Source: DATFJT01 sp965230755
Lineage (GTDB): Bacteria > Bacteroidota > Bacteroidia > Chitinophagales > Saprospiraceae
NCBI GenBank assembly: GCA_965230755.1
Contig: CBDDLT010000005.1
Location: 62,001 to 126,000 of the forward strand
DNA length: 64,000 bases
Reading direction: 5' to 3'
Shown here: positions 36,501-43,080 of the stretch, piece after piece
How the letters are laid out: each line of letters begins with the position of its first letter
Position numbering within the stretch: position 1 is the first letter of the stretch
Program-made: the position numbers and the translations under genes
Notes under the pieces: generated by a model
Told to the model about the DNA's origin: nothing
Databases searched by the model: none
What the model saw: only the letters and a program-made list of their open reading frames with translations

Positions 36501-37344
36501 AGCTGAAGTAGTCAACGGAGCATGGAATATAGACTTTACATTGCCTCAGGATATTGATTTTGCTTTCGGCGAGGGTAAAATCAGCTATTATGCACACAAC
36601 GGAAGTGATCTGGATGCGTGGGGGCTTCTGGATAATATTATCATAGGAGGTATCAATAGAAATGCGGCTCCGGATGATGAAGATCCTATTGTAGAAGTCT
36701 TTATGAATGACAATAATTTTATCTCCGGAGGAATCACCAGTTCTAACCCTAAACTGTATGTAGAGCTCAGTGATAACCAAGGGATCAATATTTCTTCCAG
36801 TGGACTGGGACACACTCCAGTTGGTATACTGGACGATGGAGAGAACCAATACGATCTACAGTATTTTTATCGATCGAATCTCGGCGACTCTAGATCAGGT
36901 ACCATACTCTATCCGCTGAATAATCTTGAACCGGGGCTTCACAAAATTGAGGTTACTGCTTGGGATTTAAGTAATAATTCCGGTTCCGGAATGACTGAGT
37001 TTTTAGTCGTAGAAAATGAGGACGGATTAATTGGTGAATTGTTCAATTATCCCAATCCTTTTGGAGATCAAACCCAATTTTCATTCGAACATACCTTACC
37101 CTATGATGAAATTGATATCGATGTCGAGATATATAACTTATCAGGGCAATTGATTAGACTTATTTCTATAGATGACCTTGTTGTTGATGGATTTAGAGTA
37201 GATAATATTGTTTGGAAAGGAACGGATCAAAATGGCAATAAAATCCCTAATGGATTGTATCTTTACCGTCTTAAAATCGAGCCTTCTAACGGAATTGGTA
37301 AGACTTTTGAGAGTGATAGTAAAAAATTAGTGTATTTCAAATAA
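33544..37344 (+). CDS. porU: Type IX secretion system sortase PorU (C25 gingipain-like)
   Basis: The 1,266-residue product has a signal peptide (about 1-22) and a long beta-rich N-terminal part. The C25 peptidase core follows, with catalytic His772 in ICYLGHGSYRGL and Cys806 in VTATCSFSAYDDP. The C-terminus (NYPNPFGDQTQF ... GLYLYRLKI) resembles a T9SS sorting domain, as known for PorU. The sortase removes C-terminal sorting domains from cargo and attaches A-LPS at the cell surface. It is followed by porV after 104 bp, the conserved order. Confidence 0.95.
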   Translation: MNRYLKSFFGLILIFPFTLAFSQGVIEKDITISVDPVLLTQSEWPLFNNASELYDASYYQDISSINDKISTSFEIIDEEWVDLGFNLNKTEIPESSRVEQMVEEAGRNLSIIRTFIHPFRRNGATWQYLERFTLVIYYDSVQGEETETHPSELANGDIYRFPVTAEGFYKLDFDYINSLEGIDASSLNVDDIKALGYPGGKLWEPVDRLEYMGIPEIPLHFIGDEDQNFESGEFFVLYAYGPNRWEYGNGNYSFNSNIYDDQNYVYIKISDDKRSVPVTHSMSTGNADYSSSAFDALHHVEENSINLLFESSAHYGSGQRWYGKSLSGGTKIDLTDISLQSPTSGSKLNVQLSSAARSSSYSTYNLLVNDQPLGQLGLSSVSLTSTTSSYATHDVMRTQGDINTSNLDIDLQYNGNSQSTGFFDYLTLDYRSNLSFRENVQSGFRFSDEQSVSAGISQYSLSSLPNNYIVVGVTSNSDYTLINRGSNSSFEFADSSLNELKFYAVADLDNISSPESATKVDNHDILSDVDFDLLIIYHENFEDQALRLADHRRNVNKLKVKTVEVSHVYNEFSGGRKDPTAIRNYSVYAYETSNKYNYLLLFGGGTFDVRNAYNQSEKLSYVPTYQTLRSEAPIHAYPSDDYFGLVTTGEGASISSGSIDLGVGRLPVNTTEQARIVVDKLISYDTNPESLGDWRTFSSFLADDEDNNLHFRQADDVAKYVERNYDNFNVDKIYFDAFEQISTSGGPRYPDAKDALNNHLSEGRLTICYLGHGSYRGLSQERVIISDDIVNWNNENKYPLFVTATCSFSAYDDPSFYSAGELTLLKEKGGSIGLFTTTRLVYSSGNKDLTDDIFANVFKRDNAGIPLRLGDVIRLAKNENIGSNTRKFSLLGDPSMRLAIPVYQVETQKINGRDFSEGVVDTISALGSITLEGVIKDYNDNILSDFNGEINVTVFDKEKNYSTLGNDEKSSPENFKLRKTILFKGRAEVVNGAWNIDFTLPQDIDFAFGEGKISYYAHNGSDLDAWGLLDNIIIGGINRNAAPDDEDPIVEVFMNDNNFISGGITSSNPKLYVELSDNQGINISSSGLGHTPVGILDDGENQYDLQYFYRSNLGDSRSGTILYPLNNLEPGLHKIEVTAWDLSNNSGSGMTEFLVVENEDGLIGELFNYPNPFGDQTQFSFEHTLPYDEIDIDVEIYNLSGQLIRLISIDDLVVDGFRVDNIVWKGTDQNGNKIPNGLYLYRLKIEPSNGIGKTFESDSKKLVYFK

Positions 37345-37361
37345 TTTATCCAAAGCTAAGG

Positions 37362-37404
37362 CGTTAGATACGCGGCACGATTTTTTAAGATTTTCTTAAG
37401 AAAA
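37362..37404 (+). other. Palindromes in the porU-porV gap
   Basis: A small hairpin GCGT/ACGC within GGCGTTAGATACGCGG (about 37362-37377) is followed by TTTTTT, and then by a perfect 14-bp palindrome TTTTCTTAAGAAAA (37391-37404). These may be a weak terminator or processing site of porU mRNA. No clear porV promoter was found. Confidence 0.3.
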
Positions 37405-37448
37405 TTGTGTGATTTAAAAATTAACATTCAGTCATCAAAATAATTAGA

Positions 37449-38630
37449 ATGAGATCCATATTATTGACCTTAACTGCACTTATAACTTTCCTGGGCGTAA
37501 CGAATGCTCAGTGTATCAAAAATGGCGATCGTTGGGAGCTTCCGAATGGAGACCCATGTCCAAATATTATCCAGACTGCCGTTCCTTTTTTAAGAATTGC
37601 TCCTGATGGAAGATCTACGGGAATGGGAGATATGGGTGTAGCAACATCTCCGGATGATGCGGCTATGCATTTTAATGCGGCTAAACTAGCATTTTTAGAA
37701 AACGACCTTGGTGTGTCATTCACTTATACTCCATGGTTGAGAGCATTAAATTTAAACGATGTATTCCTAGCTCAGCTTGCAGCACATTATAAACTTGACG
37801 ACATTCAGACACTTGGTTTTGAATTGAAGTTTTTCTCTCTTGGAAGTATCAGCTATAGAGATAATAGAGGAAATCCTACCGGACAAGGTAATCCTAATGA
37901 AATGTCGCTCGCTATTGCTTATTCTAGAAAATTATCTGAAAACTTAGGGGTTTCGTTAACGGGTAAGTTTATTCATTCGAATTTGGCTTCAGGACAAATT
38001 GTGGACGGTATTCAAATCAATGCTGGAATCGCCGGAGCTGCAGATCTTGGAATATATTACGATAATAATATTAACGCTTTTGGTCTTCCGGGAAGTTTAA
38101 GGTTTGGTGCGGCTATCACTAATCTTGGAAATAAGATTTCCTATTCGAATAGTGTTCAAAAAGAGTTCATTCCTACCAATTTGGGAATTGGAGCTAATTA
38201 CGAAGTTGAAATCAATGAGTACAACAGTATTTCTTTTGGATTTGACTTGAATAAATTGATGGTCCCTACTCCACCTTTAGATTCTGCGGAGATTGCGAAT
38301 TATACACCTCCGGGTACTATTGATGGTATTTTCAGCTCTTTTGGTGATGCACCAAACGGTTTCTCTGAGGAATTGAGAGAGTTCATCATCAATGTAGGAG
38401 CAGAATACTGGTACGATAGACAATTTGCCGTAAGAGCCGGGTATTTTCACGAAGATGTATCGAAAGGAAACAGACAGTATTTCACACTTGGTATGGGCTT
38501 GAGATATAATGTCTTTGGATTGGACTTCTCGTACTTGATTCCTACGGATGGTCAACAAAGTGCTTTGAATAATACGCTTAGATTCTCGCTTTCATTTGAT
38601 ATGTCAGCTAGAGATAACGAAGGAAGCTAA
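37449..38630 (+). CDS. porV: Type IX secretion system outer membrane shuttle protein PorV (LptO)
   Basis: The 393-residue protein has a signal peptide (1-20, ending VTNAQ) and the PorV opening QTAVPFLRIAPDGRSTGMGDMGVATSPDDAAMHFNAA. It continues as a FadL-like 14-strand barrel (LNLNDVFLAQLAAHYKL, SLAIAYSRKLSENLGVSLTGKF) and ends LRFSLSFDM. PorV carries T9SS cargo from the translocon to PorU. It sits directly after porU and ends at a strong bidirectional terminator. Confidence 0.95.
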   Translation: MRSILLTLTALITFLGVTNAQCIKNGDRWELPNGDPCPNIIQTAVPFLRIAPDGRSTGMGDMGVATSPDDAAMHFNAAKLAFLENDLGVSFTYTPWLRALNLNDVFLAQLAAHYKLDDIQTLGFELKFFSLGSISYRDNRGNPTGQGNPNEMSLAIAYSRKLSENLGVSLTGKFIHSNLASGQIVDGIQINAGIAGAADLGIYYDNNINAFGLPGSLRFGAAITNLGNKISYSNSVQKEFIPTNLGIGANYEVEINEYNSISFGFDLNKLMVPTPPLDSAEIANYTPPGTIDGIFSSFGDAPNGFSEELREFIINVGAEYWYDRQFAVRAGYFHEDVSKGNRQYFTLGMGLRYNVFGLDFSYLIPTDGQQSALNNTLRFSLSFDMSARDNEGS

Positions 38631-38649
38631 ATTGTATAAAAGAAAAATG

Positions 38650-38688
38650 AAAAAAGGAGTATCCGAATGGTTCGGATACTCCTTTTTT
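38650..38688. terminator. Bidirectional terminator shared by porV and rnpB
   Basis: Perfect 18-bp inverted repeat AAAAAAGGAGTATCCGAA / TTCGGATACTCCTTTTTT (38650-38667 and 38671-38688) with a 3-nt loop. T-runs lie on both strands, so it can end porV (rightward) and the RNase P RNA (leftward). Confidence 0.92.
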
Positions 38689-38693
38689 CGTTA

Positions 38694-39048
38694 AAGAAAA
38701 TCGATAAGCCGGATTCTGTGTGGCTAAAAGCCCTGTCATCATTTATCTGATCTGCCTACCCCTCAGCAAAGCGAGCAACTTCTAATTTCGAGCATTCACC
38801 CAAAAATTGCTGATATACATGGCATTTCAACTCGCAAGGTTTATCTACATGCTCTATTACTAAAGCAAGTCGTGCGCTCTTACCGCACGCTTTCACCCTT
38901 ATCACGCCTAAGGCGGACGGTTTACTTTCTGTGACACTTTCTATTCTCAAGCATTCCTACTTGAGATCCATCTTTTGGATGGTGCGATGCTCTGCGTTGT
39001 CCGGACTTTCCTCATTCTAATCCTAGAACGCGATGACACAATTTTCTC
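38694..39048 (-). ncRNA. rnpB: RNase P RNA (class A, Bacteroidota type)
   Basis: On the minus strand the 5' conserved segment GAGGAAAGTCCGGAC lies near 39000-39013, AGAAAGTAAACCG near 38919-38931, GGGTGAAAGCGTGCGG and GGTAAGAGCGCACG near 38872-38898, and the P4 3' strand ACAGAATCCGGCTTATCGA at 38701-38719. The ends GAGAAAAT and ATTTTCTT can pair as helix P1, which sets the limits to within a few bases. With RnpA the RNA removes 5' leaders from pre-tRNAs. A -7-like box just upstream and the terminator at 38650 fit these ends. Confidence 0.95.
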
Positions 39049-39051
39049 CGG

Positions 39052-39059
39052 CAAAACTA
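39052..39059 (-). promoter_or_regulatory. -7 promoter element of rnpB
   Basis: The minus strand reads TAGTTTTG, a full match to TAnnTTTG, and ends 3-4 nt before the predicted RNA 5' end. The -33 region has no clear TTTG. Confidence 0.5.
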
Positions 39060-39116
39060 AGAAATTCCCCTTCAAGAATCCACTTCATGAGAATTTGGCT
39101 ATCTTGTTCTTCTATA

Positions 39117-39277
39117 ATACCAAATACACCACATAATGACGGTTATATTAAGAGATATTTGCTTCATTTCTTTGTTGCAAATACTCACCAGAGCTAAGGC
39201 TTTGCCTGCGTTTTGCGTCGTGAACTGAACCAAATATCTGTATAATCGAATCCGCCATTATATAATGTAATTGGTAT
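39117..39277. repeat. 161-bp imperfect palindromic (MITE-like) element
   Basis: The left arm starting ATACCAAATACACCACATAA (39117-39166) and the inverted right arm starting ATACCAATTACATTATATAA (39226-39277) agree at about 40 of 50 positions with two one-base gaps. Several differences are C/T changes that keep G-U pairing. They enclose about 60 bp that includes a short hairpin (AGGCTTTGCCT). It encodes nothing. It occupies most of the rnpB-kinase gap, and no second copy was seen in the window. Confidence 0.6.
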
Positions 39278-39293
39278 AAGAAGTCGTTGTAAT

Positions 39294-40001
39294 ATGATCA
39301 GCAAGAAAACTATGGAAGACGATAAGGCGGCGATCTGGAGCGAGGTAGCTAAACAAATTGCTCATGAAATCAACACTCCCTTAAGTTCAATGAAACTGAA
39401 CATTCAGTATCTCCAAAGAATTGCTGAAAAAGAAGGTAAAGTTTCTCTCTCACAAATGGATAATATCGGTCGCGCACTAATACAACAAATCGAAAATCTG
39501 TCTGAGATTGCTTCGATATTTGGAGAATTTGCCCAACTTCCCAAGCCAAACTTAAGTCCTATTTCACTCAACGAGTTGGTTCGACATGCCTATGTAACCT
39601 TCAGTGATCACGAAAGGATCCAATTAGAATTAAATGTACCTCATCAAGAAATCATGATAGAAGGGGACAAGAGTTATATCATGAGAATTTTGAACAATCT
39701 TTTGAGTAATGCCATACAGGCAATCCCCACCAATACCAAAGGCATTATTCGATTAATCCTAGAAAAAAATGTATCGGAATCTGAGGTCATTCTGAAGGTG
39801 ATGGACAATGGAGTGGGTATTCCGGAAGGAGAAAGACACATCATATTTCAGCCCCATTTTACCACTAAAAAGTCGGGAATGGGTTTAGGCCTGGCCATTG
39901 TTAAGAAAATTGTTGAGCAACTCAATGGAAAGATAAGTTTCCATTCTTCCGTCAACCGAGGAACGGTATTTGTGATTCAATTTCCTATTCATGAACTCTG
40001 A
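39294..40001 (+). CDS. Histidine kinase catalytic core without sensor region (probably 5'-truncated)
   Basis: The 235 residues hold a complete transmitter: H-box VAKQIAHEINTPLSS with His24, N-box NNLLSNAIQAI, G1 DNGVGIP, F-box FQPHFTTK and G2 GMGLGLAIVKKI. The IWSEVAKQIAHEI context resembles NtrY-type kinases of Bacteroidota, which normally carry several hundred upstream residues with membrane and HAMP/PAS domains. None is present: the frame stays open upstream only to a TAA at 39243-39245, inside the palindromic element. No clear ribosome site precedes the ATG. It may be a remnant or a soluble kinase. It overlaps the next gene by 11 bp. Confidence 0.75.
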   Translation: MISKKTMEDDKAAIWSEVAKQIAHEINTPLSSMKLNIQYLQRIAEKEGKVSLSQMDNIGRALIQQIENLSEIASIFGEFAQLPKPNLSPISLNELVRHAYVTFSDHERIQLELNVPHQEIMIEGDKSYIMRILNNLLSNAIQAIPTNTKGIIRLILEKNVSESEVILKVMDNGVGIPEGERHIIFQPHFTTKKSGMGLGLAIVKKIVEQLNGKISFHSSVNRGTVFVIQFPIHEL

Positions 40002-40527
40002 ATCGGAAAAACCAGGATTTGTCTACAGCTTTGAAAGTATCCCAAAAAAGATCAAAAACATCCTAATTGACATTCTTGATGATGAACCTGAAATTACCGT
40101 TGAAGAACTTCTAGACACCAAATGGAAGTTTTATCACAGAGCTTCTAAAATACTCATCTTTAATTCTGACGATCAGCTGATACTTGGAGACAGATCGGAT
40201 GTAAAAACGGGCAATTGGCAATATATGGAACATTCCAATTTGCTATTGATGAGTTTTGAACACGAGGATAAAATTAATCATCTCATTTATTCCATCGTCG
40301 CATTGAGCGAGAACATATTGGTCCTCAGTCCGCATCAGTCCGACAAACAAGATGCTGAAGTACACTTTGAGATATACTACAAAAGCAAGCGAAAACCTAA
40401 GGTTAAAGAAATTGAAGAGGATCTAATTCGATCCATTCGCCAAGGCCAAGAGAATCTATTAGACACTACTATAGTAGTAGTCATCCTAGCTATTCTTATA
40501 CTCTGTTACTTCTTATTTGTGTATTGA
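39991..40527 (+). CDS. Hypothetical protein with C-terminal membrane anchor
   Basis: The 178-residue product has a mixed alpha/beta soluble part (WKFYHRASKILIFNSDDQL, KTGNWQYMEHSNLLLMSF) and a single C-terminal hydrophobic helix (IVVVILAILILCYFLFVY), so it looks tail-anchored in the inner membrane. I do not recognise a family. It overlaps the kinase gene by 11 bp, which suggests coupled translation, and it converges on sucD 11 bp away. Confidence 0.7.
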   Translation: MNSESEKPGFVYSFESIPKKIKNILIDILDDEPEITVEELLDTKWKFYHRASKILIFNSDDQLILGDRSDVKTGNWQYMEHSNLLLMSFEHEDKINHLIYSIVALSENILVLSPHQSDKQDAEVHFEIYYKSKRKPKVKEIEEDLIRSIRQGQENLLDTTIVVVILAILILCYFLFVY

Positions 40528-40538
40528 AATTGTCGAAA

Positions 40539-41408
40539 TTATGACAAAGCATTGAGCATGGTAATTCCAATATCAGCTGGAGACTTTACAACGTGGATAC
40601 CACAAGCTTCCATGATTCTCATTTTAGCTTCAGCAGTATCGTCTTCTCCACCAATGATCGCACCCGCATGTCCCATTGTTCGACCCTTAGGAGCAGTTTG
40701 ACCTGCGATGAATCCAACAACTGGCTTGGTTCCATTTTCTTTGATCCAATGAGCGGCATCTGCCTCCATGCTACCACCGATTTCGCCTATCATTACGATT
40801 CCATCCGTATCTGGATCGTTCATCAACATCTCTACCGCTTCTTTTGTTGTTGTTCCAACGATAGGATCTCCACCTATTCCTATACAAGTCGATTGCCCAA
40901 GGCCAGCTTTAGTAACTTGATCAACGGCTTCATAAGTTAGTGTTCCAGATCTTGAAACAATACCTATTTTTCCAGGATTGTGAATAAAGCCTGGCATAAT
41001 TCCTACTTTAGCCTCTCCTGGTGTCATAACTCCAGGGCAATTAGGGCCAATCATTCTACAATCGAAATCCTCTAAATAGGATTTTACTTTCACCATATCC
41101 TGCACTGGAATTCCTTCCGTGATAGTAATAATTACTTTAATTCCTGCCTCTGCTGCTTCCATGATAGCATCTGGTGCGAACCTAGGAGGAACAAAAAGAA
41201 TTGAAGTATCAGCGTTAAGCTCTTTTACAGCATCTGCAACAGAGTTAAATACTGGAAGGCCAAGATGTGTTTGACCTCCTTTACCAGGAGTAACACCACC
41301 TACGACATTGGTTCCATACTCAATCATCTGTTCAGCATGAAAACTTCCCTCTTTTCCAGTGAATCCCTGGACGATTATTTTTGAATCTTTATTTACTAAA
41401 ACGGACAT
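40539..41408 (-). CDS. sucD: Succinate--CoA ligase (ADP/GDP-forming) subunit alpha
   Basis: The 289-residue subunit has the CoA-binding N-terminus (IIVQGFTGKEGSFHAEQM), the GPNCPGVMTPGEAKVGIMPG signature and the phosphohistidine His247 in RTMGHAGAIIGG. With SucC it interconverts succinyl-CoA and succinate with substrate-level phosphorylation in the TCA cycle. sucC is not adjacent, as is common in Bacteroidota. It follows the divIC-like gene by 8 bp. Confidence 0.97.
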   Translation of the reverse strand: MSVLVNKDSKIIVQGFTGKEGSFHAEQMIEYGTNVVGGVTPGKGGQTHLGLPVFNSVADAVKELNADTSILFVPPRFAPDAIMEAAEAGIKVIITITEGIPVQDMVKVKSYLEDFDCRMIGPNCPGVMTPGEAKVGIMPGFIHNPGKIGIVSRSGTLTYEAVDQVTKAGLGQSTCIGIGGDPIVGTTTKEAVEMLMNDPDTDGIVMIGEIGGSMEADAAHWIKENGTKPVVGFIAGQTAPKGRTMGHAGAIIGGEDDTAEAKMRIMEACGIHVVKSPADIGITMLNALS

Positions 41409-41416
41409 TCTTATCT

Positions 41417-41695
41417 TTATTCTTTAATTATTAATAGATCTTCATCTGGCTTTTTGTACAAATACTTCTCTCTTGCCACACGATCTTTATCTTCTTCTAT
41501 CGTCTGTATTTTTTTTCGGAATTCAACAATCTGATCTTGATATTCCTTTTTATTTTGCTCCAATTCATTGATTTCCTTGTTCATTCTTAATTGTCGATAA
41601 ATACTGTAGGAATCAATAAACCCAATAAACAAAAGGAACAACATCGTTGTCAATCCAAATTTGCTCTTCGCAAGTCGAATTATAGTGGCCTTCAT
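41417..41695 (-). CDS. FtsB/DivIC-family septum formation initiator
   Basis: The 92-residue protein has a short cytoplasmic N-terminus, one membrane helix (about 14-34, FGLTTMLFLLFIGFIDSYSIY), then a leucine/charged coiled coil (INELEQNKKEYQDQIVEFRKK) and the EKYLYKKPDEDLLIIKE end typical of DivIC/FtsB. It would join FtsL and FtsQ/DivIB in the divisome. The eno-divIC order is frequent in Bacteroidota. Its own -7-like promoter lies upstream. Confidence 0.85.
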   Translation of the reverse strand: MKATIIRLAKSKFGLTTMLFLLFIGFIDSYSIYRQLRMNKEINELEQNKKEYQDQIVEFRKKIQTIEEDKDRVAREKYLYKKPDEDLLIIKE

Positions 41696-41710
41696 AATAA
41701 TTAAATAAAT

Positions 41711-41746
41711 CGCTCAATAGCTAAACAAAAATAATAGAATTGAGCG
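41711..41746 (-). promoter_or_regulatory. Possible divIC-sucD promoter within an inverted repeat
   Basis: On the minus strand TATTTTTG (41726-41733) matches TAnnTTTG. It sits in the loop of an 8-bp inverted repeat CGCTCAAT / ATTGAGCG (41711-41718 and 41739-41746). This could be an operator or a folded end of the eno mRNA. There is no clear -33 box. Confidence 0.4.
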
Positions 41747-41796
41747 TAAATTCTCACATAGCTTCAATAATTCGCCTGAAACAAGTGAAATTATTT

Positions 41797-43080
41797 TTAC
41801 AGGTTGATCGAAGTCTCACCAAATCTACCTATCTCACCTAGGTCTTCTTCAATGCGAAGAAGTTGATTGTACTTGGCCATTCTATCGGTCCTAGATGCCG
41901 AACCAGTCTTGATTTGTCCACAAGAAAGAGCAACCGCCAAATCCGCAATAGTATGATCCTCTGTTTCTCCGGAACGATGGCTCATCACCGTAGAATAACC
42001 ATATTTTTTGGCTAATTCGACAGTTTCGATTGTTTCGGTTAAGGTTCCAATTTGGTTAACTTTGATCAATATAGAGTTGGCCACATTCGAGCTAATCCCT
42101 CGCTCCAATCGTTCCACATTCGTTACAAACAAATCATCACCTACCAATTGTACATTCTCTCCTATCTCACTTGTCAGCTTTCTCCAGCCTTCCCAGTCAT
42201 CTTCAAAAAGACCGTCTTCTATAGAAAAAATCGGATACTTGCTGGTCCAATCTTTCCATAGCGCTATCATATCATCCGAGCTCAGCTTTTCGTTGGTCGA
42301 TTTATGTAATTGATATACGCCTTCTTCTTCTAAATAAAATTCAGAGGCAGCAGCATCCATGGTAATCATGATATCTTCACCAGGAGTATAACCTGCCTTC
42401 TCTATGGCCTGCAGAATTATTTCAATGGCTTCTTCATTAGACTTCAAGTTAGGAGCAAAACCTCCCTCATCACCTACATTAGTGCCATAATTCTTGGATT
42501 TCAACAATTTTTTCAAGGTATGGAATACTTCAACTCCCATCCTTAAAGAGTCCGAAAAATCATAGGTATTATGCGGAAAAATCATGAATTCCTGAAAGTC
42601 CACACTATTATCAGCATGCGATCCTCCGTTGATGATATTCATCATGGGAACAGGCAATAGATTGGCTGATATTCCTCCTATGTATCGATACAAAGGCATA
42701 TGGCAAGTATTGGCTGCGGCCTTAGCACAAGCCAAAGAAACCCCTAATATTGCATTAGCCCCTAGATTGGATTTATTCTGAGTGCCATCCAGGTCTATGA
42801 GCAGCTCATCGATCAATCTCTGATCCATGACATTCATACCTATGATCCCATTGCCAATAACATCTTCAACATTTAGGCAAGCATCTAAGACGCCTTTACC
42901 CAAATATCTATCTGCATCTCCGTCTCTGAGTTCAACTGCCTCATACTTTCCGGTCGAAGCGCCACTTGGGACCGCTGCTCTACCCATTGCTCCGGAGTCC
43001 GTGAGTACATCAACTTCGACGGTTGGATTTCCTCTGGAATCCAATATTTCTCTTGCTATAACATCAATTATTCTACTCAT
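41797..43080 (-). CDS. eno: Enolase
   Basis: The 427-residue glycolytic enzyme interconverts 2-phosphoglycerate and phosphoenolpyruvate. Clear motifs are REILDSRGNPTVEVDV, GASTGKYEAVELRDGD, NVGDEGGFAPNL, FSIEDGLFEDDWEGW and the signature ILIKVNQIGTLTET, followed by MSHRSGETEDHTIADLAV. Length is normal. The start overlaps the 3' end of carA by 8 bp, so the two are probably translationally coupled. Confidence 0.98.
   Translation of the reverse strand: MSRIIDVIAREILDSRGNPTVEVDVLTDSGAMGRAAVPSGASTGKYEAVELRDGDADRYLGKGVLDACLNVEDVIGNGIIGMNVMDQRLIDELLIDLDGTQNKSNLGANAILGVSLACAKAAANTCHMPLYRYIGGISANLLPVPMMNIINGGSHADNSVDFQEFMIFPHNTYDFSDSLRMGVEVFHTLKKLLKSKNYGTNVGDEGGFAPNLKSNEEAIEIILQAIEKAGYTPGEDIMITMDAAASEFYLEEEGVYQLHKSTNEKLSSDDMIALWKDWTSKYPIFSIEDGLFEDDWEGWRKLTSEIGENVQLVGDDLFVTNVERLERGISSNVANSILIKVNQIGTLTETIETVELAKKYGYSTVMSHRSGETEDHTIADLAVALSCGQIKTGSASRTDRMAKYNQLLRIEEDLGEIGRFGETSINL

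Noticed and set aside
36451..36849. 132-codon frame antisense to porU
   Set aside because: No homology pattern, and it is a shadow of the porU coding strand.
38756..38950. 64-codon reading frame within the RNase P RNA gene
   Set aside because: It lies entirely inside conserved structural RNA sequence, so it is not a gene.
40530..40547. TTGTC/GACAA hairpin between the tail-anchored gene and sucD
   Set aside because: Only 5 bp with no T-run, partly inside sucD; too weak to call a terminator.
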